A stretch of DNA of 64,000 nt from Parasulfuritortus sp036391875 (GTDB lineage Bacteria; Pseudomonadota; Gammaproteobacteria; Burkholderiales; Thiobacillaceae). The DNA lies in NCBI GenBank assembly GCA_036391875.1, contig DASVZA010000044.1, positions 62,001-126,000 on the forward strand, written 5' to 3'. Shown here in pieces: positions 36,522 through 45,845 of the stretch. Position numbers and translations under genes: made by a program. How positions within the stretch are numbered: the stretch's first letter is position 1; every line of letters begins with the position of its first letter. The notes under the pieces were generated by a model. That model was not told where the DNA came from. It did no database searches and was given only the letters and a program-made list of their open reading frames with translations.

Positions 36522-37177
36522 CGCTCGCAGGTCTTCAGCGCCACCTTGTCGCGCACGTAATACGGCTCGGCGGAGTCGGGCGCGGCACCGCGCCCGGCCG
36601 CGAAAACAGGCAAGGCCAACTCGGCAACCGCCTTGGCGTGGGGAAACGCATCGGGCCGCACGGCCCGCAGCCGGTCCGCCAGCAAATCCGGATAGGCCGC
36701 AAAACCGGTGCCGCAACCCAGCCAATCACCGTCCGCTGGCAAGTCCAGGTCGGCCGGCTTCAACACGGCCGGCGGTGACAGTTCGATCATTCCATCGTCC
36801 CGACGCCGATAGGCCGCAGCATAGACCTCGTGCATGCGCGCATCGATGCAGGCCAGCACCTGGTCCGCTCCGGCCGCATAAGCCATGGCTTCCAGGGTGA
36901 TCACGCCGGTCACCGGCAGATCCGCCCCCAAGGCCAAACCTTGGGCCGCGCCGCAGCCGATGCGCAGGCCGGTGAACGAGCCCGGGCCCTTGCCGTAGGC
37001 CAGTCCATCCAGGTCACGCAGACCGATCCCGGCCTCCGCCAGCAGGGACTCGACCATGGGCAACAGCAGCTCGGAATGGCGATTGCCAGCCATCTCCTCG
37101 CGGACCAGCCAGGCGCCATCAAGACAAAGCGCAGCGGAGCACAGCTCGGTGGAGGTATCGAATGCCAGTATCTTCAA
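36518..37177 (-). CDS. tsaB: tRNA threonylcarbamoyladenosine synthesis protein TsaB
   Basis: TsaB is the ASKHA-fold partner of TsaD in t6A37 tRNA modification. The 219-residue protein begins KILAFDTSTELCSAAL and has GPGSFTGLRIG. The start is a TTG at 37177 without a strong ribosome site, which is unusual but fits the family N-terminus. It is followed by rimI, a conserved pairing. Confidence 0.92.
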   Translation of the reverse strand: MKILAFDTSTELCSAALCLDGAWLVREEMAGNRHSELLLPMVESLLAEAGIGLRDLDGLAYGKGPGSFTGLRIGCGAAQGLALGADLPVTGVITLEAMAYAAGADQVLACIDARMHEVYAAAYRRRDDGMIELSPPAVLKPADLDLPADGDWLGCGTGFAAYPDLLADRLRAVRPDAFPHAKAVAELALPVFAAGRGAAPDSAEPYYVRDKVALKTCER

Positions 37178-37227
37178 GAATGGGAACGGAATGATTGTGG
37201 AGCAGCGATTTTACCCGCTCGCCCCGT

Positions 37228-37620
37228 TTAACGCCCGTCGTCGACGATCAACACCTCGAACAGCACCCGGCGCCAGGGGTTGCGTCCCGGCTGGAGATTG
37301 ACGATGCGGCCTTCTACCCGAGTGCCATGGTCCATCAGTCTGGCCAAGTCGACGTTCTCGGCCCGCGGCGCGTAGCCGATCATGGCGCCGCGCCATTCCA
37401 CCCGCACCGCCTTCGGGTCATGAGGATTGTCCGGTTCCCGGACCAGTTGCAGGCGATCGCCCACCTGCATCAGCGGGAACAGCGGCCGGCCGGCGTAGTA
37501 CTGAAAGCCGGCCAGGGGCGAGGTTTGCAGGATGATGGCCGACTCCACGTCCGCCCAGGCCGACCAGGGCATGGCCGCCAAGGCACAGAGGACGATGACG
37601 CGGAGCCGTGGCAAGCTCAT
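37228..37620 (-). CDS. Exported HIRAN-domain protein
   Basis: The 130-residue precursor has a signal peptide (residues 1-23, ending PWSAWA) followed by one HIRAN domain that fills the mature protein. Visible motifs are GFQYYAG, LREP-like LVREPDNPHDPKAVRV and GYAPRAEN. In eukaryotic HLTF the domain binds DNA 3' ends, but here it is predicted to be exported, so its ligand is unknown. The ATG at 37620 overlaps the His-rich gene as ATGA. tsaB starts 50 bases later. Confidence 0.78.
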   Translation of the reverse strand: MSLPRLRVIVLCALAAMPWSAWADVESAIILQTSPLAGFQYYAGRPLFPLMQVGDRLQLVREPDNPHDPKAVRVEWRGAMIGYAPRAENVDLARLMDHGTRVEGRIVNLQPGRNPWRRVLFEVLIVDDGR

Positions 37621-37880
37621 CGATGGATCGGCGCCGGACCGTGGGCGAACGCAGCCACCGGGCCCCGATGATGCATCTTGCTCAACTGCTGCCGGTGATG
37701 AAGACGATGATGGTGCTCGACCATCGCCCGTTTGGCCACGGGCTGGTGCACCGCAATGTGGTGATTGCCGTGCATGACGACGGGTGCGGGCCCATTGTGG
37801 CCGGGGCCGGCCGCCAGGGCGGAACCCGCACCCAGGGTGACAAACGCCAGAACGATCAGGGACTTTCCGATATTGCGCAT
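37617..37880 (-). CDS. Small exported histidine-rich protein
   Basis: The ATG at 37880 lies six bases after AAGGAG, giving 87 residues; a TTG 15 bases earlier overlaps the ribosome site and is rejected. Residues 1-24 are a signal peptide (ending ALAA). The mature part of about 63 residues holds 14 histidines, in clusters such as NHH, EHHH, LHH and MHH, plus several basic residues and no cysteine. This suggests periplasmic binding of a transition metal such as nickel, copper or zinc. I do not recognise the family. It is translationally coupled to the HIRAN gene. Confidence 0.7.
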   Translation of the reverse strand: MRNIGKSLIVLAFVTLGAGSALAAGPGHNGPAPVVMHGNHHIAVHQPVAKRAMVEHHHRLHHRQQLSKMHHRGPVAAFAHGPAPIHR

Positions 37881-37942
37881 GATGAACTCCTTCAATTGGC
37901 TCGCGTCAAGGCAACGCGCAATGTCAGATTAATTTTTCCAGG

Positions 37943-39907
37943 TTATCCGACTGTCTCCGAACTGCAAGCAATTGTTTCGGTCTGTTGCCGTTCGAAAAAC
38001 GCCACCGCATCGACCTGCTTGCGGCTACGGGTCATGGGCGGCAGCGATTGCCAGATGCGCCTGCCGTAGGGTTTGTCGACCAGGCGTGGATCGCAGATCA
38101 TCAATACGCCGCGGTCCGTCTCGCGCCGGATCAGGCGGCCGGCGCCCTGCTTCAGGTTGATCACGGCATGGGGCAGCTGGTAGTCGAAGAACGGATTGCC
38201 GCCGGCCTTTTTCATGGCCTCGATGCGGGCCGCCAGCACCGGATCGTCGGGCGGCTGGAACGGCAGGCGGTCGATCACCACCAGGGAGAGCGCCTCGCCG
38301 GCTACGTCCACCCCCTCCCAGAAGCTCTGGCTGCCGAGCAGCACGGCGTTGCCCAGCTCGCGGAAACGGTTCAGGAGTTCGCTCCGGCTGCCCGTGCCTT
38401 GCAGCAGAAGCGGCATGACCGGCCCTTCGCCCGCCATCTTTTCCTGGACCAGGGCGTGGGCCTCGTTCATGGCCCGCAGCGAAGTGAACAGCAGGAAGGC
38501 CCGCCCGCCGCTGGCCTTCAGTACCGGCCAGGCAGCCTCGACCACGGCCCGGGTATAGCCGGGCGAATTGGGGTCGGGCATGCCCTCCGGCACATAGAGC
38601 AAGGCCTGGTTGGCATAGTCGAACGGACTGTCCCAGTAGGCGGTTTCCGCGTCGACCAGGCCGATCTGGCCGAGGAAATGGCTGAAATTGCCGCGCACCG
38701 CCAGGGTGGCCGAAGTGAAGATCCAGGCCCGGCTGTCGTTCGCCAACTGGCGGGCGAACAATTCGCCGATGTCGAGCGGCGTGATGTGCAGCAGGACGGC
38801 GTGCTGGGTCGCCTCCAGCCAGCGGATCTGGCCGCCCTCGCCCGCCGCATCGAGCCAGTCGTCGAGCACCGCGGCGGCCTGACGGCAACGGTCCAGGCAG
38901 TTCTTCAAGCCTTCCGAACGCTCTGCCTGCGACTCCAGCAGGCGATCGAGTTCGCCCAGCTCGGTACGCAACAGCTGCAGGGCATGGGCGAATTCGTCCT
39001 TGACCATGGCCTGGGCCGCGGGCAGGCGCATCGGCAGCGTACCCAGGGTGAGCCGGACGTTGCGGGCGGCGGCGTCCACCTCGGCCGCGCGCTTGGGCAG
39101 TTCGACGAAATCGCCGGCCGCCTCGGCCGCTTCCTGGCGCACGTCGCGGGTCAGGTCGACCACCATGCCGGTGGTCACCGTCCGGCCGAAGAACAGGCTG
39201 GCGATCTCCGGCAGCTGGTGGGCCTCGTCGAAGATGACCGCATTGCAGGCCGGCAACAGCTCGCCCGCCCCTTCGTCCTTGAGCCAGACGTCGGCGAAGA
39301 ACAGGTGATGGTTGATGACCACCAGGTCGGCCTCCAGCGCCTTTTTGCGGGCCTTGAGGACGAAGCAGTCCTGGTGCTTGGGACAATCGCCGCCCAGGCA
39401 GTTGTCCCGGGTCGAGGTGGCATAAGCCCAGGCCGGAGAGTTCTCCGGAACTTCGGACAGCGCCATCCGGTCCCCTGTGCTATCCACTTGAGCGAAGCGG
39501 GCGATGACGCGCAGGTGGCGTGCCTGTTCCTGGGTCGTCAGGCGGGCGTCGGCCAGGGCGTGTTCGAGGTGATAGGGACAGACGTAGTTGGCCCGCCCCT
39601 TGAGCAAGGCGACCTGGATCGGCCGGTTCATCGCCTGGCGCACCGCCGGGATGTCGCGGTGGAACAACTGGTCCTGGAGCGTCTTGCTGCCGGTCGAGAT
39701 GATGCACTTGCCGCCTTCGAGCATGGCGGGCACCAGATAGGCCAGCGTCTTGCCGGTGCCGGTGCCCGCTTCCAGCACCAGCTGCGTGCGGGACTCCAGC
39801 GCGGCAAACACCCGCTGAGCCATCTCGCGTTGCTGATCACGCGGCCGATAGTGTGGAATAACCCCATTCAGTGGGCTATTAATAGAAAAATAATCATTCA
39901 AATCCAT
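37943..39907 (-). CDS. yoaA: ATP-dependent DNA helicase, YoaA/DinG family
   Basis: This is an XPD-like superfamily 2 helicase used in DNA repair. The 654-residue length and absence of an N-terminal exonuclease domain fit YoaA. Walker A is EAGTGTGKTLAYLVPA near residue 46, and the Walker B box is FDEAH. The four Fe-S cysteines are in YVCPYH and NCLGGDCPKHQDCF. The C-terminal helicase motifs include GSQSFWEGVDV and QGAGRLIRRETDRG. It precedes the His-rich and HIRAN genes by 62 bases. Confidence 0.9.
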   Translation of the reverse strand: MDLNDYFSINSPLNGVIPHYRPRDQQREMAQRVFAALESRTQLVLEAGTGTGKTLAYLVPAMLEGGKCIISTGSKTLQDQLFHRDIPAVRQAMNRPIQVALLKGRANYVCPYHLEHALADARLTTQEQARHLRVIARFAQVDSTGDRMALSEVPENSPAWAYATSTRDNCLGGDCPKHQDCFVLKARKKALEADLVVINHHLFFADVWLKDEGAGELLPACNAVIFDEAHQLPEIASLFFGRTVTTGMVVDLTRDVRQEAAEAAGDFVELPKRAAEVDAAARNVRLTLGTLPMRLPAAQAMVKDEFAHALQLLRTELGELDRLLESQAERSEGLKNCLDRCRQAAAVLDDWLDAAGEGGQIRWLEATQHAVLLHITPLDIGELFARQLANDSRAWIFTSATLAVRGNFSHFLGQIGLVDAETAYWDSPFDYANQALLYVPEGMPDPNSPGYTRAVVEAAWPVLKASGGRAFLLFTSLRAMNEAHALVQEKMAGEGPVMPLLLQGTGSRSELLNRFRELGNAVLLGSQSFWEGVDVAGEALSLVVIDRLPFQPPDDPVLAARIEAMKKAGGNPFFDYQLPHAVINLKQGAGRLIRRETDRGVLMICDPRLVDKPYGRRIWQSLPPMTRSRKQVDAVAFFERQQTETIACSSETVG

Positions 39908-39948
39908 CGCGCCAGTTTAGCGGATGGGTACTGAGGAGAGGAAACGAG

Positions 39949-40788
39949 ATGATTCGGCAATGGCTGTTTCTCGTCGGTATTGCGCTGGCGACGTCCGCAT
40001 CCGGCCGGGAGATCATCCTGGAAATGCCGAACCACCTGGCCGCACGGGCCGAATACCTGGCCGGGGCCGCCGACAAGCCCGCCGTCCTGATCCTGCACGG
40101 ATTCCTGCAGACCCACGACTTCCATACCGTCCACAGCATGGCCGAAGGGCTCAGCGACGCGGGCTATACCGTGCTCGCGCCGACGCTCACGCTCGGCATC
40201 CCCTACCGCGAACAATCCATGGCCTGCGAGGCCATCCATGGCCATAGCCTGCAAGACGACGAAGCCGAAATCGGCAGCTGGCTGACATGGCTGGAAGCAA
40301 AACGACACGGCCCGATCATCCTGGTCGGCCACAGTACCGGCAGCATGGAGCTGCTGGCCTACCTGAGCCACCACCGCGATCCGAGAATCGTTAAGCTGAT
40401 CGGCGCCAGCATCATCGAGGCCACCCTGAACGGCGGTGAGCCGGCCCGGACCAGACTGGCCACCGACCTGGAGCGGCGTATCAAGGCGCACGACGGCACG
40501 CCGGTCACCCACCAGTTCTCCTACTGCGGCCGATACACATCGACGCCGGCCGGCCTGCTTTCCTATCTGCGCTGGTCCCCGGAACGCATCCTCGAAGCCG
40601 CCCGCGCGCTCCGGGTCCCGGTGACCTTCATCATGGGCGGCAGCGACGACCGTCTACCATCGGGCTGGACCGAGCGGCTCATGCAGACCGGCAAGAAGGT
40701 CCGCATCATTGGGGGGGCCGGCCATTTCCTGGATGGCGAACATGAATTCGAGCTGCAGGATGCCCTGACTGAAGAAGCACGGCTATGA
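39949..40788 (+). CDS. Exported alpha/beta hydrolase
   Basis: The 279-residue protein starts with a signal peptide (residues 1-19, ending TSASG) and has an alpha/beta hydrolase fold: oxyanion motif LILHGFLQ, nucleophile Ser in GHSTGS (VGHSTGSMELLAYL), an Asp in GGSDDRLPS and a His in GAGHFLDGE. Its substrate is not evident. GAGGAAACGAG precedes the ATG. It overlaps the diguanylate cyclase gene by four bases. Confidence 0.8.
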   Translation: MIRQWLFLVGIALATSASGREIILEMPNHLAARAEYLAGAADKPAVLILHGFLQTHDFHTVHSMAEGLSDAGYTVLAPTLTLGIPYREQSMACEAIHGHSLQDDEAEIGSWLTWLEAKRHGPIILVGHSTGSMELLAYLSHHRDPRIVKLIGASIIEATLNGGEPARTRLATDLERRIKAHDGTPVTHQFSYCGRYTSTPAGLLSYLRWSPERILEAARALRVPVTFIMGGSDDRLPSGWTERLMQTGKKVRIIGGAGHFLDGEHEFELQDALTEEARL

Positions 40789-42281
40789 GATGGGGCGCCG
40801 CCGGAATGAGCCGAACTTATAAAGTCGCTCATCTGAGCACACTCTTCATCCTGGTCGTCGCCGCGCTGATGCTGGTGCTGGGCATCCAGATGTACCTCGA
40901 AATGCAGGGCATCCGCGCCGAGTTGGGGCGGAGCCAGGCGGCAAGTGCCCGCCGGGAAGTGACCGAAGCCGTTGCCAGCGTTGATCAGGACATCAGACGG
41001 CGCGCATCCCGCCTGGCGCATTGGGACGAGGCCCGCCAGCAGCTTGCCGACCGGCAGTACTACATGCTCTGGCGCGATGTCCGGCTCCGGGCGAGCGGCC
41101 TGATGACCTCATCGATCGACAGCATCGGGCTGTATGACCGGGCTGGCCGCATCCTGGCCCCGGACAAACGGCACGACGCCCTGCCGGCGAAGATGCCGGA
41201 CGGGCCGGGCTATTACGACCGCCACTCGACGGACCACGACGACCTGCTGTTCTTCTTTCCCATCTACGCCGACCCGGACCAGCACATTCTGATGGGCTAC
41301 GGCGGCTTCAGTTTCGATCTGCTGGATGCGGTCAGGCACATCCGCCAATTCAGTTTCGCCGACCCCGCCAGCTTCAGCCTGGACAGGCTGAACAACAGTC
41401 GGATCGACATGACCAAGCTGGCCGGTCGACTCCACTTCAAGTTGCGTCCGCAACGCAATTTCGACCAGTTTCTGCTCGTCCTCCAACAGGGCTTCGCCCG
41501 CCTCGCCTCGTTCGCCCTGGTCATCCTGCTGTTGGGCGCCTTCCTGGTCCATCGCTTCCTGGTCCAACCCTTGCGCCGGATTTCAGACGAATTGAAGGGG
41601 CTGCACGAAACGCATAGCTTCATTCCCCAGTGGGCGGACCCGGCCGGCTTTTTCCATCTCGAGGAACTGGAGAACGTGCGCCGTTCGCTGCACGAATATC
41701 AATCCAGGGTGACCACGCTGAAACAGGACCTGGAACGCACCAACAATCTGCTGTTCGAACAGGCCCATCACGACGCCCTGTCCGGCGCCTACAACCGGCG
41801 CGCCTTCGACAGCGACTGCCAGCGCCTGACGAAGGATTGGCCGTTCGGCCAATATGCCCTGCTGCTGTTCGATTGCGACCGCTTCAAGGCCATCAACGAC
41901 AACTATGGCCATGCCGTGGGCGATCTGGTCATCAGCACCCTGGCCGCCTGCCTGCAACAGGCCCTGCGCGCCGACGACCGGCTGTACCGGCTGGGCGGCG
42001 ACGAGTTCGCCACCTTGCTGCTCGATACCGACCGGGAACAGGCCCAGGCCGTGGTCGAGCGTTGTCTGGAACAAGTGGGGAAGGAAGACCTAACGCAGCA
42101 CGGCTTGCGGGAGCCGATCGTCCTGAGCATCGGGGTTGCGCTGGCCGATCCGGACATCTCGTTCAACGAGGCGCTCAGGCATGCCGACATCGCCATGTAC
42201 CGCGCCAAGCAATCGGACGAACGGAAAGTGGTGTTCTACGACTCCGAACTGGAAACAACACCACAACGAAAGTGCGGCTAG
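40785..42281 (+). CDS. Membrane diguanylate cyclase with CHASE4-like sensor
   Basis: The 498-residue protein has a transmembrane helix near 18-40, a periplasmic region of about 200 residues with WDEARQQL and SIDSIGLYDRAGRIL resembling CHASE4, a second helix near 245-265, a short coiled linker, and a C-terminal GGDEF domain. The active motif RLGGDEF is intact, and RADD five residues upstream is the product-inhibition site, so it should make cyclic-di-GMP. The start is ATG at 40785, coupled to the hydrolase, or ATG at 40806. Confidence 0.87.
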   Translation: MRWGAAGMSRTYKVAHLSTLFILVVAALMLVLGIQMYLEMQGIRAELGRSQAASARREVTEAVASVDQDIRRRASRLAHWDEARQQLADRQYYMLWRDVRLRASGLMTSSIDSIGLYDRAGRILAPDKRHDALPAKMPDGPGYYDRHSTDHDDLLFFFPIYADPDQHILMGYGGFSFDLLDAVRHIRQFSFADPASFSLDRLNNSRIDMTKLAGRLHFKLRPQRNFDQFLLVLQQGFARLASFALVILLLGAFLVHRFLVQPLRRISDELKGLHETHSFIPQWADPAGFFHLEELENVRRSLHEYQSRVTTLKQDLERTNNLLFEQAHHDALSGAYNRRAFDSDCQRLTKDWPFGQYALLLFDCDRFKAINDNYGHAVGDLVISTLAACLQQALRADDRLYRLGGDEFATLLLDTDREQAQAVVERCLEQVGKEDLTQHGLREPIVLSIGVALADPDISFNEALRHADIAMYRAKQSDERKVVFYDSELETTPQRKCG

Positions 42282-45200
42282 GCGGCTTCGACCAGCCTGA
42301 CCGCATCCGCCACATCCACCGCCACAGGCCGCGACACGCCGGGCTCCGGCATGGTCACGCCGACCAGATGGGTGGCCAGTTCCATGGTGATGCGGTTGTG
42401 GGTGATGAACATGAACTGGGTCTCTTCCGACATCTTCGCCACCAGCCGGCAGAGGCGTTCGGTGTTGGAGTCGTCGAGCGGCGCATCGACCTCGTCCAGC
42501 ATGCAGAACGGTGCCGGGTTGAGGCTGAAGAAGGCGAACACCAGCGATATGGCGGTCAGCGCCTTCTCGCCGCCTGACAGCAGATGGATGGAACTGTTCT
42601 TCTTGCCCGGCGGCTGGGCCATGACCACCATGCCGGCGTCGAGGATCTCCTCGCCGGTCAGGATCAGTTCCGCCTCGCCGCCGCCGAACAGTTCGGTGAA
42701 CAGTCGCTTGAACGAGGCGCTGACCGTGTCGTAGGTCGACTTGAGGCGGGAGCGGGTCTCGGCGTCGATGCGCTGGATGGCCTCCTCCAGGGTCGCCGCC
42801 GCCGTGGCCAGGTCCTCGGCCTGGGCATCGAGGTAGTCCTTGCGCTGGCGGGCCGTCTCCAGTTCCTCCAGGGCCGCCATGTTGACCGCGCCCAATTCGG
42901 CGATGGCCCGGCCCAGGCGCTCGATGTCGGCGTTCAGGCCGCTGTCGCGCATCTCGGGGGTCAGCTTCTCGGCCAGTGCCGACTCGTCCTGCTCGAGCAG
43001 CTGTTCGGCGAACTGCTCTTCCTTCAGGCGGGCCTCCTGCAGCTTCAGCTCCAAGGCCTGGACGTTGGCCCGCAACGGCTCCAGTTTGCGCTCGGTCAGG
43101 ATCCGGTTCTGCTCCATGTCGCGCAGCTTCTGGTTGGCCCCTTCCATCGCTTCGCGCGTCTCGACCAGGGCGATCTCGGCCGCCTTGCGCCGCTCGATGG
43201 CCGCCAGCACCTCGCCTTGGACCACGACCTCGTCCTGGCCTTCGAGCTGGGCCTGCAGCTCCTGTTCGCTCAAGGCCAGCTCCTGCAGCAGCCGTTCGGT
43301 CTGCTGGCGCCGCTCGCCCAGATCGTGGAAGCGGGTGACCAGGGTCTTGACCCGGAAGCCGGCTTCCTGGGCCTCCCGTTCGTCGCGCCGCAGCTGCTCG
43401 CGCAAGGCCGCCACCACGCCCTCCTGTTCGCGCCGCGCCTCGCGCTCGGCGTCCAGGCTTTCCTGGGCGTATTCGTGCTGCAGCTTGGCTTCCTGATAGC
43501 GGGCCTCGGCCTCTTCCCGGCCCATGACCTCTTCGGCCAATTGCTCGGCCAACTCGGCCAGTTCGTCGTCCAGTTGCCGGCGGCGCTCCTCGAGGCGCTT
43601 GACGGTCTCGCTCTCCTTGAGGAAGACCATCTGCCGCTCGTGAGCCTCGGCCTGGGCCTGGCCGATGGTGGCCTGCATGTTCTCCATCTCCCGGCGGGCA
43701 TCCTGCACCCGCTCGTTGGCCTCGTCGGCCATCTCCCGGTATTCGTCGTGACTGCGCTCGGCCTCCTTGAGCCGGACGGCCAGGATCTCGATGTCGCGCG
43801 AACGCTTGAGCAGGCCGTGGTGGCCCTTGTTCGGGGCGTTGTAGGTGACGCCGGAGCGGCTGACGATATGGCCCTGCGGCGTGGCGATGATGGCGCCGAC
43901 CGGCAGGTGTTGGCGCTGGGCCAGGGCGGACTGCAGGTCGGGGGCGGCGAACACCAGGGCAAGCCAGTCGTTGAGCAGGCGTTCGGCCAGATGCTCGGCG
44001 GTGCGCAGCCGTTGCAGGATGGGCGTCAGTTCGGCAGGCAGTGCCAGGTTGCCGGGCTGACCGGCGATCCAGGGCAAGACCAGGTCGACCCGGTTCTCCG
44101 GCGGCTCTGCCAGCCAGCCGTCCTGGTTCTCGGTCAACAAGGCGGCGAGACGCTCGCCCAGAGCCGCCTCGACCGCATCTTCCCAGCCGGAGTCGACCCG
44201 GATCGCCTGCCACAGGCGACGGCATTCGGTCAGCCCCTGGCGAACCAGCCAGGACTGACCTTCCTGCTCGGCATGACTGGCCTGTTCCTGCAGCTTGCGC
44301 AACGCGGACAGTTCCGCCTCCAGCTTGTGCAGGTTGCGGCTCGATTCATCCAGTTGTTCGCCGGCGTCGCGGCGGGCCCGCTCCAGGGACGGGAAATCGG
44401 CGCGCAGGTCGTCCAGTTCCTCCTTCAGCAACTCGACCCGCTGGTTGGCCTCTTCCAGGTCCATCTCCAGTTGGGCCAGATGCTGAGGCGTGGCGTTGCC
44501 CAACGCGCCGCGTTCCTGGCTGAGCCGGGTCTGGCGGGTCTTGAGCTGTTCGATGGCGCGGTCGGCGTGCTGGCGGTGGGTCAGTTCGACCTGGGCCTGA
44601 TGCTCCAGGGCGGCCAGTTCCCGCTGCCGTTCGGCGAATCGGCGCTGGGCCGCTTCCAGGGCCTGCTCAGCCTCGGGCATCGCCTTGGACGATTCCAGCG
44701 CCCGTTCGGCCAGGGTCTCGGCCAGTTCGCGCGCCGCCTCGCCGTCCATCTGGCATTGCTCGATCTGCTCGGCCAGGGTCTCCTGGTCGAGCCTGGTCTG
44801 CTCGACCCGCTCGGCCAAGCGGCGCAGGTCGTTCTGCAGCCGTTCGCGGTTTTCCCGGACATGGCGCTGGGCCTGCTCCAGCCGGGTGGCCTCGGCGCCC
44901 TCGGCATAGAAGTGGGCCTGGGCCTGGTTGACGGCCTCGGTGGCGGAGAACTGCTCCAGGCGGGCGGTTTCCATCTCGCTTTCCAGGCGGCGCAGGTCGG
45001 CCATGGCGGCCTCGATGTCGTTGCGGGCCCGCTCCATGTCCTGGGCCAGCTTGGCCTGGCGGGCCTGGGCATCGCGCTTGCGCAGCAGGGCCAGCAGGCC
45101 TTCCTTGAGGATCTTTTCCTCGTTGAAGGCGAAATAGCGCCGGGCCACCTCGGCCTGGACGGTCAAGCGCTCCAGTTGGGTGCCCAGCTCGGCGCGGATG

Positions 45201-45787
45201 TCGTCGACCCGGGCCAAGTTCTCGTGGGTGTCGCGCAGGCGGGCCTCGGTCTCCTTGCGCCGCTCCTTGTACTTCGACACCCCGGCCGCCTCTTCCAGGA
45301 AACCGCGCAGTTCCTCGGGCTTGGATTCGATGATCCGGGAGATCATGCCCTGCTCGATGATCGCGTAGGCGTCGCCGCCCAGGCCGGTGCCGAGGAACAG
45401 GTCGTAGACGTCCTTCCGGCGCACCTGGATGTTGTTGATGTAGTAGCTGGAGTCGCCGGTCCGGGTCAACTGGCGTTTGACCGAGATCTCGGCGTATTGC
45501 GACCACTGGCCCTGGGCTCGACCCTCGCTGTTGTCGAACAGCATTTCCACCGAGGCGCGCGAGGCCGGCTTGCGGTTGGCCGAGCCGTTGAAGATGACGT
45601 CCTGCATTGACGTGCCGCGCAGTTCGCGCGCCTTGGACTCGCCCAGCACCCAGCGCACCGCGTCGATCACGTTCGACTTGCCGCAACCGTTCGGACCGAC
45701 GATGCCAGTCAGGCGGGCGGGCGCCGGGATGGTGACCGGGTCGACGAACGACTTGAAGCCGGCGAGATGGATGTGTTTAAGACGCAA
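42278..45787 (-). CDS. smc: Chromosome segregation protein SMC
   Basis: SMC is the condensin ATPase for chromosome compaction, working with ScpA and ScpB. The 1169-residue protein has Walker A GPNGCGKSN near residue 32, a long coiled coil (about 170-500), a hinge (about 510-660), a second coiled coil, the signature LLSGGEKALTAISLVFA and Walker B in CMLDEVDAPLDD. Its stop overlaps the GGDEF gene stop in the sequence CTAG. In many betaproteobacteria smc is followed by zipA and ligA, which are not here. queF is divergent, 58 bases away. Confidence 0.95.
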   Translation of the reverse strand: MRLKHIHLAGFKSFVDPVTIPAPARLTGIVGPNGCGKSNVIDAVRWVLGESKARELRGTSMQDVIFNGSANRKPASRASVEMLFDNSEGRAQGQWSQYAEISVKRQLTRTGDSSYYINNIQVRRKDVYDLFLGTGLGGDAYAIIEQGMISRIIESKPEELRGFLEEAAGVSKYKERRKETEARLRDTHENLARVDDIRAELGTQLERLTVQAEVARRYFAFNEEKILKEGLLALLRKRDAQARQAKLAQDMERARNDIEAAMADLRRLESEMETARLEQFSATEAVNQAQAHFYAEGAEATRLEQAQRHVRENRERLQNDLRRLAERVEQTRLDQETLAEQIEQCQMDGEAARELAETLAERALESSKAMPEAEQALEAAQRRFAERQRELAALEHQAQVELTHRQHADRAIEQLKTRQTRLSQERGALGNATPQHLAQLEMDLEEANQRVELLKEELDDLRADFPSLERARRDAGEQLDESSRNLHKLEAELSALRKLQEQASHAEQEGQSWLVRQGLTECRRLWQAIRVDSGWEDAVEAALGERLAALLTENQDGWLAEPPENRVDLVLPWIAGQPGNLALPAELTPILQRLRTAEHLAERLLNDWLALVFAAPDLQSALAQRQHLPVGAIIATPQGHIVSRSGVTYNAPNKGHHGLLKRSRDIEILAVRLKEAERSHDEYREMADEANERVQDARREMENMQATIGQAQAEAHERQMVFLKESETVKRLEERRRQLDDELAELAEQLAEEVMGREEAEARYQEAKLQHEYAQESLDAEREARREQEGVVAALREQLRRDEREAQEAGFRVKTLVTRFHDLGERRQQTERLLQELALSEQELQAQLEGQDEVVVQGEVLAAIERRKAAEIALVETREAMEGANQKLRDMEQNRILTERKLEPLRANVQALELKLQEARLKEEQFAEQLLEQDESALAEKLTPEMRDSGLNADIERLGRAIAELGAVNMAALEELETARQRKDYLDAQAEDLATAAATLEEAIQRIDAETRSRLKSTYDTVSASFKRLFTELFGGGEAELILTGEEILDAGMVVMAQPPGKKNSSIHLLSGGEKALTAISLVFAFFSLNPAPFCMLDEVDAPLDDSNTERLCRLVAKMSEETQFMFITHNRITMELATHLVGVTMPEPGVSRPVAVDVADAVRLVEAA

Positions 45788-45804
45788 GGAATGTCGGTTC
45801 GGGT

Positions 45805-45812
45805 TTTATAAT
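45805..45812. promoter_or_regulatory. AT-rich -10 region shared by smc and queF
   Basis: TATAAT lies at 45807-45812 on the plus strand, 34 bases before queF, and TATAAA at 45810-45805 on the minus strand, 18 bases before smc. Neither has a good -35 box at normal spacing. The 58-base gap must hold both promoters. Confidence 0.35.
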
Positions 45813-45845
45813 TGCTGTCACATTTTAACTTGACCGGCGAGAAAC

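Noticed and set aside
42584..45610. A 1008-codon open frame opposite smc
   Set aside because: Antisense to smc with Leu/Gly/Gln-rich translation and no recognisable domain; a shadow frame.
45788..45845. A possible preQ1 riboswitch before queF
   Set aside because: The gap is only 58 bases and lacks the C-rich loop and A-rich tail pattern of preQ1 aptamers.
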